Assembly: GCA_964019425.1 (NCBI GenBank)
Contig: OZ025781.1
Coordinates: 310,001-374,000 of the forward strand
Origin: Flectonema sp. DT1601
Taxonomy: Eukaryota > Euglenozoa > Diplonemea > Diplonemida > Diplonemidae
DNA length: 64,000 bases
Direction: 5' to 3'
The position numbers were made by a program, and so were the translations under genes. This document shows, one piece after another, positions 18,387 through 28,802 of this stretch. Numbering within the stretch: the stretch's first letter is position 1; the number at the start of each line of letters is the position of its first letter. The notes under the pieces are model-generated. The model made no database searches and had not been told where the DNA came from. It saw only the letters and a list, made by a program, of their open reading frames with translations.

Positions 18387-19910
18387 TCACACAAGGGGAG
18401 CATTTTCATCCTTAACATCGTCGTCATCACTGCAACTATCACCATCGTTGAGGGTTGTGATTTTTTCACTGTTTTCAAGAGCCTTTTTGTGAACCATGTC
18501 AGCAGTCTTTTCCCAGTCTATTCTGAATAAGAATATCATGCCAACAATGATTATGACCGTGTAACCACCAATAAGCCCTTCCCACAATCCTACTACCCCG
18601 TGACCCCAATAAAATCCAAGCATATAACTCAGAGGTACCGAAACACCCCATGCACCAACTAAGAATGTTATGGCGACTAATCCTGTTTTGTGAGCAGCAG
18701 TCATGAGGGTGGTGCAGACAGCGAATAACCCGATCATGAAATAACCTGCGCACATGATTGTAATAATTTGTGATATCAGATGAATGACTTCCTCGTTACC
18801 GGTGAATAGTTTTCCAACCTCATTTCTGACAAAAACAAGAATCGCACTGATGATAAAACCAATTGAAACAGCAACACCAAAACCCACCTTTGCGACAACC
18901 ACAGTTGACGCAGCATCTCGTCTTCCTAAGTGGTGTGAAACTCGAACATTCACAGCGCTTCTAACCCCCATCATCACGGCTGTTAAACACATAAAGATAT
19001 TCATCATGGTAGTGTGAGCTGCAATGTCGTTTGATCCCATTTTAACCGCAAACATCGATACAGTTTGCAACTGAGCTTCTTCAAACAAAGATCCAATTGC
19101 CAATGGAAAAAATAATTTATACAAAGTTTTTTTTCTCGGTTGTTGAAGGGATTTTGATGACCAGCCTCCCCAAGCTTTTTTATGATATTTTTTATACTTC
19201 AACATGTATGTTCCGTATGATATTAATATAAACCATCTGGTGGTAGCCGTGGCTATTGGCGAGCCTATAAACCCCAACCCGTGAAAAGACGTATTCGGAA
19301 TCCCCCAAATAAAAAATAAATTCAACAAAGCATTCAAAGGAATAGCAGAAAGCGTAGCAATGAGAGATGGCGTGACAATCTCTAATGCTTGAAAGAAATT
19401 ATTTAAAATTCCGAATAGAAGTTGGACAGGAAGCCAAATTAAGGAGTATAATATAAAAGTGTATGCTTTGTCAGCTTCATCGTGATCTATTCCAAAGACG
19501 TGTTTGAATACTGGTCCAGCTGCAAGCCACAGACAACTAATTCCTAACCAGCAAAAGCACGCGATATAGAGAGTTAATTGCAACCATTGTCCCGCCTGAT
19601 GTGGATTTTTTGCACCCAACGCAGCAGAAGCAAGAGTTTTCAATGAAGGACACAGAGCTCGATATATAAAAAAAGATGTTACATTTATCCATATTAATCC
19701 TGTACTAGCTCCACTTAATGCTTCTGTTGAGATGTGTCCCAGCATTCCTATGTCAGTAAGCATGAGAAGCATCCTACCGAACATCATGAGTGCAACTTTT
19801 CCACCGATTGAACCAACGTATTTCAATTCATCTTTCCACGATGCGACTGTTATTGATACCGTAGAATCCCCAGACTCGGAAGTATCACATCCGATTTGTG
19901 GATTTATCAT
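18387..19910 (-). CDS. MATE-family efflux transporter
   Basis: A 507-residue polytopic membrane protein with about 12 predicted helices. Early features are typical of MATE (multidrug and toxic compound extrusion) proteins: a helix with GGKVALMMFGRMLLMLTDIG then GHISTEALSGAS, an internal two-fold layout, and later MMNIFMCLTAVMMGVRSAVN and VRVSHHLGRRDA. It would exchange organic cations or drugs for H+ or Na+ at a cell or organelle membrane. Both termini are hydrophilic; the C-terminus is acidic (CSDDDDVKDENAPLV) and could carry sorting information. I start at the Met at 19910; codons further upstream fall in the (CCCCA)n leader repeat and a likely acceptor CACCCCTCACAG. Confidence 0.9.
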   Translation of the reverse strand: MINPQIGCDTSESGDSTVSITVASWKDELKYVGSIGGKVALMMFGRMLLMLTDIGMLGHISTEALSGASTGLIWINVTSFFIYRALCPSLKTLASAALGAKNPHQAGQWLQLTLYIACFCWLGISCLWLAAGPVFKHVFGIDHDEADKAYTFILYSLIWLPVQLLFGILNNFFQALEIVTPSLIATLSAIPLNALLNLFFIWGIPNTSFHGLGFIGSPIATATTRWFILISYGTYMLKYKKYHKKAWGGWSSKSLQQPRKKTLYKLFFPLAIGSLFEEAQLQTVSMFAVKMGSNDIAAHTTMMNIFMCLTAVMMGVRSAVNVRVSHHLGRRDAASTVVVAKVGFGVAVSIGFIISAILVFVRNEVGKLFTGNEEVIHLISQIITIMCAGYFMIGLFAVCTTLMTAAHKTGLVAITFLVGAWGVSVPLSYMLGFYWGHGVVGLWEGLIGGYTVIIIVGMIFLFRIDWEKTADMVHKKALENSEKITTLNDGDSCSDDDDVKDENAPLV

Positions 19911-19921
19911 AATATGTGTAC

Positions 19922-19946
19922 GGGGGTGGGGTGGGGTGGGGTGGGG
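19922..19946 (+). repeat. (GGGGT)n repeat, potential G-quadruplex
   Basis: Five G-runs of 4-5 bases separated by single T lie 12 nt before the MATE start codon. On the plus (non-coding) strand this could fold as a G-quadruplex; the transcript would carry the C-rich complement in its leader. It may be a simple microsatellite. Confidence 0.7.
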
Positions 19947-21603
19947 ACTGTGAGGGGTGTCATAAAGCTTGTTTTTGTTATCCACACCAACAACTGTCTC
20001 TCTCTGTGTCTCTGTCTCTGTGTATCAGAAATCAAGTGGTTTTATTGCTTATTATGTTTGGAAAAAAAAAAAATAAGAATGTTAAGTATGAGAAATTAAA
20101 ATAAAAAGAAAGCACACACAAAACAATATCAAATAACTGGCATTCTATTCCGGGCATCAAGTAGTGTTTTTTTTTTTTTTTTTTATTTTTTTACAGCCAC
20201 AGGATACTTTTCTATTCGCAGTCATCCTGTTTCTCTTTGTTATTTTATTTTTTTTGTTTTTTGTTTTTTTTTCCCCCTTCTCTCTCTCTCTCTTTTTTTT
20301 TTTTTTTTTTTTTCTTTGGTTTTTTCCTTGAAAAAAAACCTTAGACACATTATCCCCGACACAGTGCCAATTTATTTAACGAAGAATACGAAAACAATTT
20401 CGTATTTTTTTTATTTTTTTTTTTTTGTTCTCAAAAAAAACCTCCTACAGTCAGCCTATAAAGTCTGACTCAAACGGAGTAGCGTAAACGCAAAAAAAAA
20501 AAAATAAAAGTTTTTTTTTTTTTTTATGTGCAGTGCTGTGATCACTTCCCTGCAAAAAAAAAAATCTAAAAAAAAAAAAAAGTTTGAATTGCAACACCGT
20601 ATTCCCAAGCTTAAATGAGGAAGGTTAATTGTTTGAGCATATTTATGATGACATAAATACGTGTTGTATTGTATCAAAAAGTTAAGTTATGATACAGTGA
20701 CCAAGGGGGGTAAATTGATACTTTTTTTATCAAACGGGGGACGAAAAAAAAAAACGGGGCTACTTACCTTTAAGAAACAGTTTGACTGAAATGTGCATCA
20801 AAACTGATTTTAATTATTTTGTGTGTATGGTGCTTTTAGGCAAAAGTAAGTTGGTCACCACATTAGAAACAGCTTTAAGATGGAAGAAAAAAAAGGGTGT
20901 CGCTGCTCAAATTCGCTACAAGATGTAAGAATACCTTCCAACCAGCCTGCCAAGGCTGGCAGATAATATACAAAGGGGAAAAGAGGGGGGATACCAACTC
21001 ACGCTTTTTTTTTTTTTTTTTTTAAAGTTTGTCTTTTTGCTGTTCTTGTTATTTTTCCAGGTGTGGGAGAGGAGCAGGGTGGAAAAAAAAAAAAAAAAAA
21101 AATGCTTCTATTTTGGGAATAAACAATTCTTTTTTCATTTTTATAAAATTCATTTTTTTTGTTTTTTTCTTTGTTTTTTTTCTTTTTTTTTAAATTATTA
21201 ATGGCTTTCGCAGGGGAGAAAAAAAAAAAGGGCAAAGCAGCTGTAAATAAACAGCCAAAAGGAATAAGTTGCCTCGATTTTTTTTATCATACGAATGTTT
21301 CTGGGAGAGTACCGAGTACCACCATATCATATAACCCCTTCTTCCCTTTTTGAAAAAATATTTATTTTTTCATCAAAGAAAAAAAGTCATCAATAAGAGA
21401 AAAAAAAATTAAAAATTAAAATAAATAACTAACACTTGTCTAAAAGAATAATGGGGAGAAGAAAAGGGGGGATGAAGATGTGAAACAAACGGGGAAGAAA
21501 AAAAAAAAAAAAAAAAAAACGATACGGCTTCTTTAAGTCTATTAAAAAAAACAAAAAAAAATTATAACAATAATAATAAAAAACGACTCAAACTCTATAT
21601 TTC
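19947..21603. other. Intergenic, 1.6 kb, low complexity
   Basis: Contains a TC/GT-rich stretch (19996-20030), a (TC)n tract (about 20279-20293), many A and T runs, and a less repetitive part at 20690-20995 with a perfect hairpin (20942-20959). On the minus strand TTAAAG|GTAAGT at about 20763-20772 is a strong donor-like site that could belong to a 5'-UTR exon of the MATE gene. No protein gene seen. Confidence 0.5.
20942..20959. other. Perfect 7-bp hairpin
   Basis: CCAGCCT and AGGCTGG are separated by the 4-base loop GCCA. It lies in a patch with fewer homopolymers than the rest of this spacer. It could be part of a non-coding RNA or of a 5'-UTR exon; the role is unknown. Confidence 0.5.
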
Positions 21604-24600
21604 TCAGCGAATATCGACAGGATTTGGCTGCGGAATAATCTTGTTTGCAATAAAAAACTCATGAACTACACGTGACCTGAGAAGATCAAGAGTAGATAAA
21701 GTCCTAACATCGTAAATAGTCACAAATCCCAACTGAGACCTATGGATAATCTGACGCTTTATATTAATGAACTGCGTCGGAGTGATGTGATTTTCTGAAC
21801 ACAACGTACGCTCAGCAGACTGCAGCTTATCATAATCATCTCTACTTGTCGTATCCAACGGTTCACCCCACTGCATGGTTGGTGGTGCATCTGGAGGGGC
21901 TCCCTTTCTGACTTCAGCTATTTTTCTCCACTCATCTTTATTGCATAACAGTCTTTGAAGGACCACTACCCAAGCTTCCCAATCAGAGTCTGTTTCGGCA
22001 ACGACATCCCAGGTCTTACCCTTCTTGAATTCTAAAGAAAACGATCTGTAACAATACGAACTAATATTATTAGGAGTGATAGTACCAGTTGGAGCAGCAT
22101 TGTATGCTCCGTTGATGTCGTGAATAAGTTCACATGGTCTGACTGCTCTGTGAGTTCTGTTTGATTCAAAATTCTTAAAATTTGGAGTGTACTGCCCAAG
22201 GATAATTCTCTTAATATCCTTAAGGAACGCAGTAGTTGTTGGTCTACGTCTGCTTACTAACTCACCAGCTTCGTTTAACTCACAGGAGTGAATCTTTTTT
22301 CTACAGTCTGAAACATAAAGATACCTACGACGTTCAGTTCCTCTGATCTTAACCATTCGACAACCATTCTCTAAATATTGAATTACTTGCTCGAGAAGAG
22401 ATTCAAGATGCTTTTCTTTTTTAAGAGCATCAGCCATTTGATCTTTCTTTACTCGATTGTGTTGTTCGTTAATTCGAGAGCGGTATTGAGTGGTGGCTTT
22501 TTCGAGTTCGTCTTTCTTCTTTTGTTCGCGAGATAATTTCATTTCGAATTTGATACGTTCTTCATCAAACCATGCTTCGAGTTTCTCCTTTTTACGGTTG
22601 TCAGAATCTTGAGGGGCCTTACCATTATCTTCTAACGAGATCATCGTACCAAGAATCGAATCTAACTTACGAATTTCGTCTTTAACGAAATCTTCATCTT
22701 CCGTGTCTTCTTGTTTTGGTCTACCACTCTCAGCTCTAAGCTTGTCTAGCTCTCTTACTAATTGGAGAGCCTTTTCGTTTGTTTGTCTTATTTCCGCTAC
22801 CCATTTTTCACGTTGGTGAACTCTGTCTTGTGCGACTTTTTCGCGTTTAGCTTTGGCTTCCATTCGACTCTTGAGAATTAGTTCTCTTCCTTTGCTGTGA
22901 TCTTTCGATAAAAGTTCAAGTTGCTCTTTTTGTTTTGCAATTAGTGTTCTTCTTTCATCCAACTGTACTTCAATTTGTTGAATTTCTTTTCGAAGTTTTT
23001 CAGTCTTTTCTTCTTCGTCTTGTCTCTTCTTACGAACTTTTTCTAATTGTTTTTCAAATTCTTTTATTTTCGTTTCTCTTTGTTTGTTAAGCTCCGCGTT
23101 TTGCTTTGTTTTTTCACTTAACATTTTCTCTAATTTTTGAATATTTTGATTGGTTTTTTTCTGTTCCTCATCAATATATTGCGTGGCTTCCTTGTTAGCC
23201 TGTATTGTAGTTATGTTGTAGGTGAAATGATCAGCGTAAATTTAAAATATAAAAAATAATGATTTCATACCAAGAGTCGCATGCTCTCAATTTGTTCTTT
23301 TCTCTCCTTCTCACGCTTTGATTCTATGGAATGAATTCGTTTTGCTTCTTCCTCCTGCAGTTAGATTTGTTTATAGTTGTTTTTTTTTTTTTTTTTTTTT
23401 TTGTTATGTAAATTTGGTACAAACCTTTATGTTTTGTACAGCTTTCGGTTGATTGTAGATGACAGGTTTATAACCGTGAACAGTCCTAACAATTTCCTGT
23501 TATGATTATAGTTAAGTTTTGTTTTTATTTATTTTTTGTACTTTAGTGAGTAGAAGTTTTTTACACACCAATTCATCCTTTAGTTCGACGATGTCTTGCT
23601 CGAGTCTCCAACGTTCGATTGCGAGATCACGTGATGCAGGTCCTACGGATGACCCACCAATAACGTTAACGATACGCTTAGCAAATACTAAACTGTGGTA
23701 GGATTCTTCTGCTGCTTTACCATCTGAAAACGTGTTGAGAACCATTAAACTAAAAGTAGGTTTATTAGCATTATTGTGAGGATTCTTTTTTTCAGAATTG
23801 TAAGCTCTCTTTAACAAATGCATCAGACGACACTTTCCAAACGGAACTCGAAGTCGTTTGCAACGAATTGCACCTAAGACTCCAACGATAGCGCTGAGTG
23901 TTTTTTGTTGTTCCTCGTAGTTGGCTAAGGTGCCTTGATCGATTCCACAAAGAGCAGGTCGTTCAGAATCACCTAAGACTACGAAAGTGATTGAATTGCG
24001 CTCGAGATCTTCCTGGAGATCGACGTGAACACCAACTTCATCTTCATCGTCGTCGTGTTTTTCCTCATCATCAAACAGCCTAACTGAAAACATTACATTC
24101 TCTGGTTGATATTTCGGAAACGGCTCAGATTCTTCTGGAAGATTAATCACTTCATTAAAATGCTCCGTATAATTATCATTTATCGTTTGCAATATTTCTT
24201 GTAATTCAGTCCACTTTGTGAATGATCTCTCGGTTACACCAGAGACGACTGGGGGACCTTTTAATGATTCTCTCATTATTCCAGCATCATTCGACAGGTT
24301 TAATAAATCAGTTATATTCTTACCATTGCCCATCGTATAACAGGTTGCTTTGTACGTGAAATTTGGGAATTCTGGGTGGCTGGTCATGTCTTTCAGAACC
24401 GTGTATGCCACACCAGCTTTATAATTTCCCTTGTCTCCAAACATAAGTTGTCTTTTCGGAGTTGCACGTTTTCCTCCAAAATATATGACCGCGTTTTGAC
24501 GGTCGAGAAGAGCAGCTCCAACATCTGCCAAGTGAGTTTTGTATAACATTTCGGAATTTGGATTTTGATGAACATTATCAAAAGCGAATTTTGTTTCACC

Positions 24601-24780
24601 GTGAGGAAAGCCAGCATCTCGTAATCCTTTTGGTGCCTCAAAAGAAATGGATTCGGAAGTAGCAGTTAAACATTTTCCTCCCACTTCCTTTTGTGGGTCA
24701 TGGACACAAGCTACGAGTCCAATATCCATCTTGCGTACTGAGTTAGGAGAGATAATATGTTTAGTGATGTTGTAATACAT
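21604..24780 (-). CDS. Divergent kinesin-like protein with coiled coil and PH domain, four exons
   Basis: Exons 23542-24780, 23425-23496, 23271-23354 and 21604-23199 join through introns of 45, 70 and 71 nt into 996 residues. Residues 1-400 match the later part of a kinesin motor (SLMVLNTFSDG, YHSLVFAKRIVNVI) and run into AIERWRLEQDIVELKDEL, a neck/stalk signature of kinesins. Where a P-loop is expected (residues about 95-118) the sequence is GGKRATPKRQLMFG, so ATP binding is doubtful. Residues about 440-735 are charged coiled coil, and about 740-883 are a PH domain (MVKIRGTERRRYLYVSDCRK, end WDVVAETDSDWEAWVVVLQR). Likely a cytoskeletal adaptor linking microtubules and lipid or membrane. I start at 24780, seven bases after the acceptor TTTTGTTTTATCTCCTAG; the upstream in-frame stretch is the intron or leader tract. 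Confidence 0.82.
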
Positions 24781-25071
24781 GTTAGAACTAGGAGATAAAA
24801 CAAAAAACCTCAACACAATTAGAATACATTAAGGGTACCTGTTTTTTATGAAAAATAAGTGAGTAGCTTGGAAAAAAAACATAAAAACACCATTCTTGCA
24901 TGGAAAACACAACCCTAGGCTGGGGAAATGTGAACGTAAAGTGTAACTAACTAGGCCATACAGGCACTGTGAAAGCATTGTGTAAGTTACAAAGCACAAT
25001 AGTGTGCTTAATTCTAAAAGGCGTGACTATGAGTCACTCTGATATTAAACTTCTCTCATACTGGAGGACAC

Positions 25072-26580
25072 TTAGGGTTCCTGAGCTTTTTCATTTTCGG
25101 CACTTGTGCCTTCATCGGTTTTTTTGTTGTTATCTTCTTCGTCAGGGTTTGTAGTTTTGTTGTCATCCTCCGGACTTGGAACGTGAGAAGTTTTTTTGTT
25201 GCAAACTACCGTGTCAGAAGATAGCTTGCAACACGTGTAGTAGTACGGTGAGAAGGTTTTGGTTTTGCAGAGTGCTCCTCCACCAGCAGAGCCCATGAGA
25301 AGACCAATTTCACAACCAAGAATGTTTGGATGCATTGGGTTGAATTCCCAATCGCTGAGGGAACCTCCAGCGAGATGCCATGGAACATGTGGTGGATAGT
25401 AGTGTAGTCCTAGACCAGCATCCATGGCTCTATTTGACCCGGATAGAGCTGATGCTAGGGTTGCTGATCCTTTTGTTTTTGCTGCTGCAGCAGCACCAGT
25501 TTTGGCAAATATTCCTACAGCTGCCCCCACTGTAGATCCTATTATCGCCCCTCCTAATAAACCTAAAGCAACATTCCTAACTATTAACATTTTATCAAGT
25601 TCGACTTCTTCTAAATGAGAACCTTTGATGCAAGCATCATCACCATTGAAATCAACGGGATATTCTTCTTCACATCTGTGACATTTCTTTATTTGAAATT
25701 GATGTTTTCCTGTATCATGACTCTTTAAATCAGGACCAAATAACTTCTCTGAACGACCTCCTCTAAGCCTGTCTGCTTTTCCAGTAACATGCATCGGATC
25801 TAGAGGCAACTTATCAGTGGTGTCATTGGCTATTCCTATTGAGGATGCTCCAGGCATTCCTTTTGCAGGGGGTTCAAAAAGTGGTTTATTACCTGGAGGT
25901 CGATGAGGATTATTTTTATACTGCACCTCAATTTCTAAACTGCAACGTTCTCCAGTTGGATCTACGAAAGGGAGCGTAGCTCGTTTTCGTTTATCATCTT
26001 GGTAGGATAGTTCAACTTTTATGGTGGCGACTTTAGTGATGGCGGTGTTTACAGTTGCGGATCTGACCCGGCTTGATATTACCAATTCAAGAACAGACCT
26101 TCCCTGTTTATGATTTGATTTGGGTTGTTGAGCTGTTCCTAAGATTAGTAGCGGGATAGTAAAATATTCTTTCCAAACAACTTTACCTGCTCCAGGGTGT
26201 CTCCAGTGACTAGATCCACCCCCCTCACGTGACCCTTTGAGAGAGACGTAAGTCCATGCTACGGAGTATATTTTAGTCTCTGCTACTGCGGATGACGGAA
26301 TTTTACAGCTGTCGATATATAAAAACATCGCAGTGTCGAGTAGTGTCGTTGATATTATTTTGTTGTTAGTTGGTTCCCATGACATCTCTGAGCAAGTTTG
26401 AACGCTCTTTCGTCCTTCAACACAAGCTGTGGCAGCAGCAATCATCACAACTGCGAGAGGAAGTTCTGCATCTGGTTTATCATCATTGTCATCATCAGAG
26501 TCTGCTTGTGCGTCTTCCCCTTCACAATCACCTTCTGGTTTTCCATCGTTAGTCTCTGTTGGTTCTTTGTTAGCACCCAT
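25072..26580 (-). CDS. Unrecognised membrane protein with CxxC-N-C-H zinc motif
   Basis: A 502-residue protein. The acidic N-terminus (residues 1-40) precedes a region with beta-rich, C2-like sequence (about 45-230). Residues about 300-325 contain C-x2-C-x3-Y-x4-N-x4-C-x4-H (CHRCEEEYPVDFNGDDACIK), a pattern of small zinc-binding motifs seen across eukaryotes. A glycine-zipper hydrophobic segment (about 333-360, ALGLLGGAIIGSTVGAAVG) follows and could insert in a membrane; the C-terminus is acidic and Lys-rich. ATTATAAATCAG lies about 15 nt before the ATG. I do not recognise the family. Confidence 0.75.
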   Translation of the reverse strand: MGANKEPTETNDGKPEGDCEGEDAQADSDDDNDDKPDAELPLAVVMIAAATACVEGRKSVQTCSEMSWEPTNNKIISTTLLDTAMFLYIDSCKIPSSAVAETKIYSVAWTYVSLKGSREGGGSSHWRHPGAGKVVWKEYFTIPLLILGTAQQPKSNHKQGRSVLELVISSRVRSATVNTAITKVATIKVELSYQDDKRKRATLPFVDPTGERCSLEIEVQYKNNPHRPPGNKPLFEPPAKGMPGASSIGIANDTTDKLPLDPMHVTGKADRLRGGRSEKLFGPDLKSHDTGKHQFQIKKCHRCEEEYPVDFNGDDACIKGSHLEEVELDKMLIVRNVALGLLGGAIIGSTVGAAVGIFAKTGAAAAAKTKGSATLASALSGSNRAMDAGLGLHYYPPHVPWHLAGGSLSDWEFNPMHPNILGCEIGLLMGSAGGGALCKTKTFSPYYYTCCKLSSDTVVCNKKTSHVPSPEDDNKTTNPDEEDNNKKTDEGTSAENEKAQEP

Positions 26581-26593
26581 CTTTTGTTGTTGG

Positions 26594-27115
26594 AACTGAT
26601 TTATAATGATAAATTATCTAGACAATTCATAATAGGTCATTAAGAACGGTGATTGATTGACTGCCGAAGGGAGTCACAAACACCCGATCATATGAGTAGG
26701 CTGCAACAAAAATATAGAAGCCACCAATACAAAAAAAAAATTTTAAAAAATTGTAATCTCATGAGGAACGCAGCAGCAATCCTATTTTTTTGATTCTGTT
26801 ACTCTGATTGGTGTGTGTTTTTTTTTTTTTTTTTAAATATCTTTTTCCATGTCATTTTTTTCTTTCTTTTCTTTTTTTTTTTCTTTTCTTTCCTTCGATC
26901 GACGAAATCATTTAACCGTTTTAGGCATAAACACTATGTAGTATCGAAAATCCCCCCTCTTAACATTTTCGTTCCCAAGTAAATAAATAAAATAAAAAAA
27001 ATTAAAAAATTAAATAACATCACCAGTAACAATGCTGAAAACGATGTATAATAAAGACTGATACGTAAAGTAGTTTATAAAAAAAATAAAGAAAAAAAAA
27101 ATAAGAAAAATCGAC
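26594..27115. other. Intergenic spacer
   Basis: T runs at about 26818-26834 and pyrimidine-rich tracts (26850-26893), then A-rich 3'-flank of the MAM33 gene. No gene seen. Confidence 0.55.
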
Positions 27116-27718
27116 CTATGCGAGTTTTTCAAGATCACCGAGGAAGTGCATGTAAGAAGTTTGCTCTAGGAGAGTGCAGTGATTCATGAGGAATTCAGCT
27201 AACGAATCATTGACTCCGACGGTGTCAAGGACTTCCAATACTTTGTTTGGAATGTCAGTGTTTTCTAAGTCGCTCACGTCTGGTCCTTCGTATCTGTTGC
27301 TTCTTTCATTCTCAGCTTCCGCAGTCAAATCCGTAGCAGTTGATTTCTTGTCGTATGTGGTCATTCCATCCAGAACGAGACCTTTTCCCTCAGTGAATGT
27401 GAGTGAAAAGTCAGCAGTAATTCCATTCTTAGTCAAGTACGCAGTAAATTCTAAACGTTCTTCTTCGTGTCCTTTAAACTCAACGTCGACTAGAACTTCA
27501 GTTTCACCCGTCTTTGATGACATTCTGAAGTATCCATCTCCTGATTTGTAATGTTCTTGCCATCCCGCTGGAGCTGCTATTTTGTCCATCGAATCGTAGA
27601 ACTGTTGTTCGTCTTTGAGTTCTTCAGTGACAGTGTTGCTCAAAAATCTAGTTGGTTGCCACTTAGCCATTGGGGTCCTGACCGCGGCTCTCATAACTTT
27701 TCCGGAAAATCTCATCAT
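27116..27718 (-). CDS. Mitochondrial p32/MAM33-family protein, copy 1
   Basis: A 200-residue acidic protein with a basic, hydroxylated mitochondrial presequence (MMRFSGKVMRAAVRTPMAKW). The core has the MAM33/gC1qBP pattern: a helix near the N-terminus (TEELKDEQQFY), a beta sheet with KTGETEVLVDVEF and EERLEFTAYLTK, and a C-terminal helix ending FLGDLEKLA. The family forms trimeric doughnuts in the mitochondrial matrix and supports ribosome or RNA functions (p22 in trypanosomes helps gRNA editing). The start at 27718 is chosen by comparison with copy 2; the acceptor TTTACTCAAATTCAG lies 21 nt upstream. Confidence 0.9.
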   Translation of the reverse strand: MMRFSGKVMRAAVRTPMAKWQPTRFLSNTVTEELKDEQQFYDSMDKIAAPAGWQEHYKSGDGYFRMSSKTGETEVLVDVEFKGHEEERLEFTAYLTKNGITADFSLTFTEGKGLVLDGMTTYDKKSTATDLTAEAENERSNRYEGPDVSDLENTDIPNKVLEVLDTVGVNDSLAEFLMNHCTLLEQTSYMHFLGDLEKLA

Positions 27719-28189
27719 TTTTTTGTATAGGATACGTTCAATAGCTGAATTTGAGTAAATTGATTCTTTTTTTTTTCGAAGACCCAAAACAACAGGCCAA
27801 TAGGGACCTGATTATTATTATAATTCATCCCTCAGCTGTTCACACGAAAACTATTGCAACACACTGTACTAAATAAATAAATTAACTTCCAAAAGATATT
27901 CTACTAGTTAAGATCAAGCCAAAAGTAACTGCTCAAAGCTACAAAAACAGCTTTCAAATATCACTTTATAGATTATTGTTGTTATTCTTTTTTCTTTTTT
28001 ATTTTTTTTTTTCCCATTCCTTCATTTCCATATACACATCAAAAAACAGCCAATATTCTCTGATGGTTTTTCGTATAAATGAGGGACAAGGATGATTATT
28101 CTGGAGTTGTTTGTTTGGTTAGACCGAAAAAAAAAAAATAAATAAATAAATAAGTCAGCGAATATGTTTCTAAGTAGAATCGGGTTAGC
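27719..28189. other. Spacer between the MAM33 copies
   Basis: A/T-rich, with an (AAAT)n stretch near 28137-28153. No gene seen. It does not resemble the coding copies, so the duplication did not carry a visible copy of the flanking DNA, or that copy has diverged. Confidence 0.55.
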
Positions 28190-28792
28190 TTATGCAATTT
28201 TAGCAAGATCACCGAGGAAGTTAATGTAAGTGGTCTGCTCTAGGAGATCACAGTTCTTTAGTAAGTATGTACCCAGGGTGTTGTTAACACCAACGGAGTC
28301 GAGGATTTCTAAAACTTTCTCAGGAATGCTGGTATCGGATAAGTCAGCAACGTCTGGTCCTTCGTATCTGTTGCTTCTTTCATTCTCAGCTTCCGCAGTC
28401 AAATCCGTAGCAGTTGATTTCTTGTCGTATGTGGTCATTGCTCTCAAGACAAGACCTCCTTCCTCAGTGAAATCCAAAGAGAAATCACCAGTAATTCCAT
28501 TCTTAGTCAAGTACGCAGTAAATTCTAAACGTTCTTCTTCGTGTCCTTTAAACTCAACGTCGACTAGAACTTCAGTTTCACCCGTCTTTGATGACATTCT
28601 GAAGTATCCATCTCCTGATTTGTAATGTTCTTCCCATCCCGCTGGAGCTGTTACTTTTTCCATTGCGCTGTAGAATTCCTGTTCGTCTTTGAGTTCTTCA
28701 GTGACAGTGTTGCTCAAAAATCTAGTTGGTTGCCACTTAGCCATTGGGGTCCTAACCGCGGCTCTCATAACTCTTCCGGAAAATCTCATCAT
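28190..28792 (-). CDS. Mitochondrial p32/MAM33-family protein, copy 2
   Basis: A 200-residue paralogue of the protein 1 kb away, with the same presequence (MMRFSGRVMRAAVRTPMAKW) and domain layout. The two differ mainly at residues about 30-45, in a beta-strand segment around residue 105-120 and in the last 60 residues, while three internal blocks are identical at the DNA level, pointing to recent gene conversion. The start is the only sensible Met. CATCGATTAG and a second CTTTTTTAG are acceptor-like sites upstream. Two different proteins may form mixed trimers; that is inference. Confidence 0.9.
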   Translation of the reverse strand: MMRFSGRVMRAAVRTPMAKWQPTRFLSNTVTEELKDEQEFYSAMEKVTAPAGWEEHYKSGDGYFRMSSKTGETEVLVDVEFKGHEEERLEFTAYLTKNGITGDFSLDFTEEGGLVLRAMTTYDKKSTATDLTAEAENERSNRYEGPDVADLSDTSIPEKVLEILDSVGVNNTLGTYLLKNCDLLEQTTYINFLGDLAKIA

Positions 28793-28802
28793 TTTATTCT
28801 AA

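Noticed and set aside
20760-20780. U1 snRNA-like 5' end (ACTTACCTTT) on the plus strand
   Set aside because: No U1 stem-loops follow; the same bases read as a splice donor on the minus strand.
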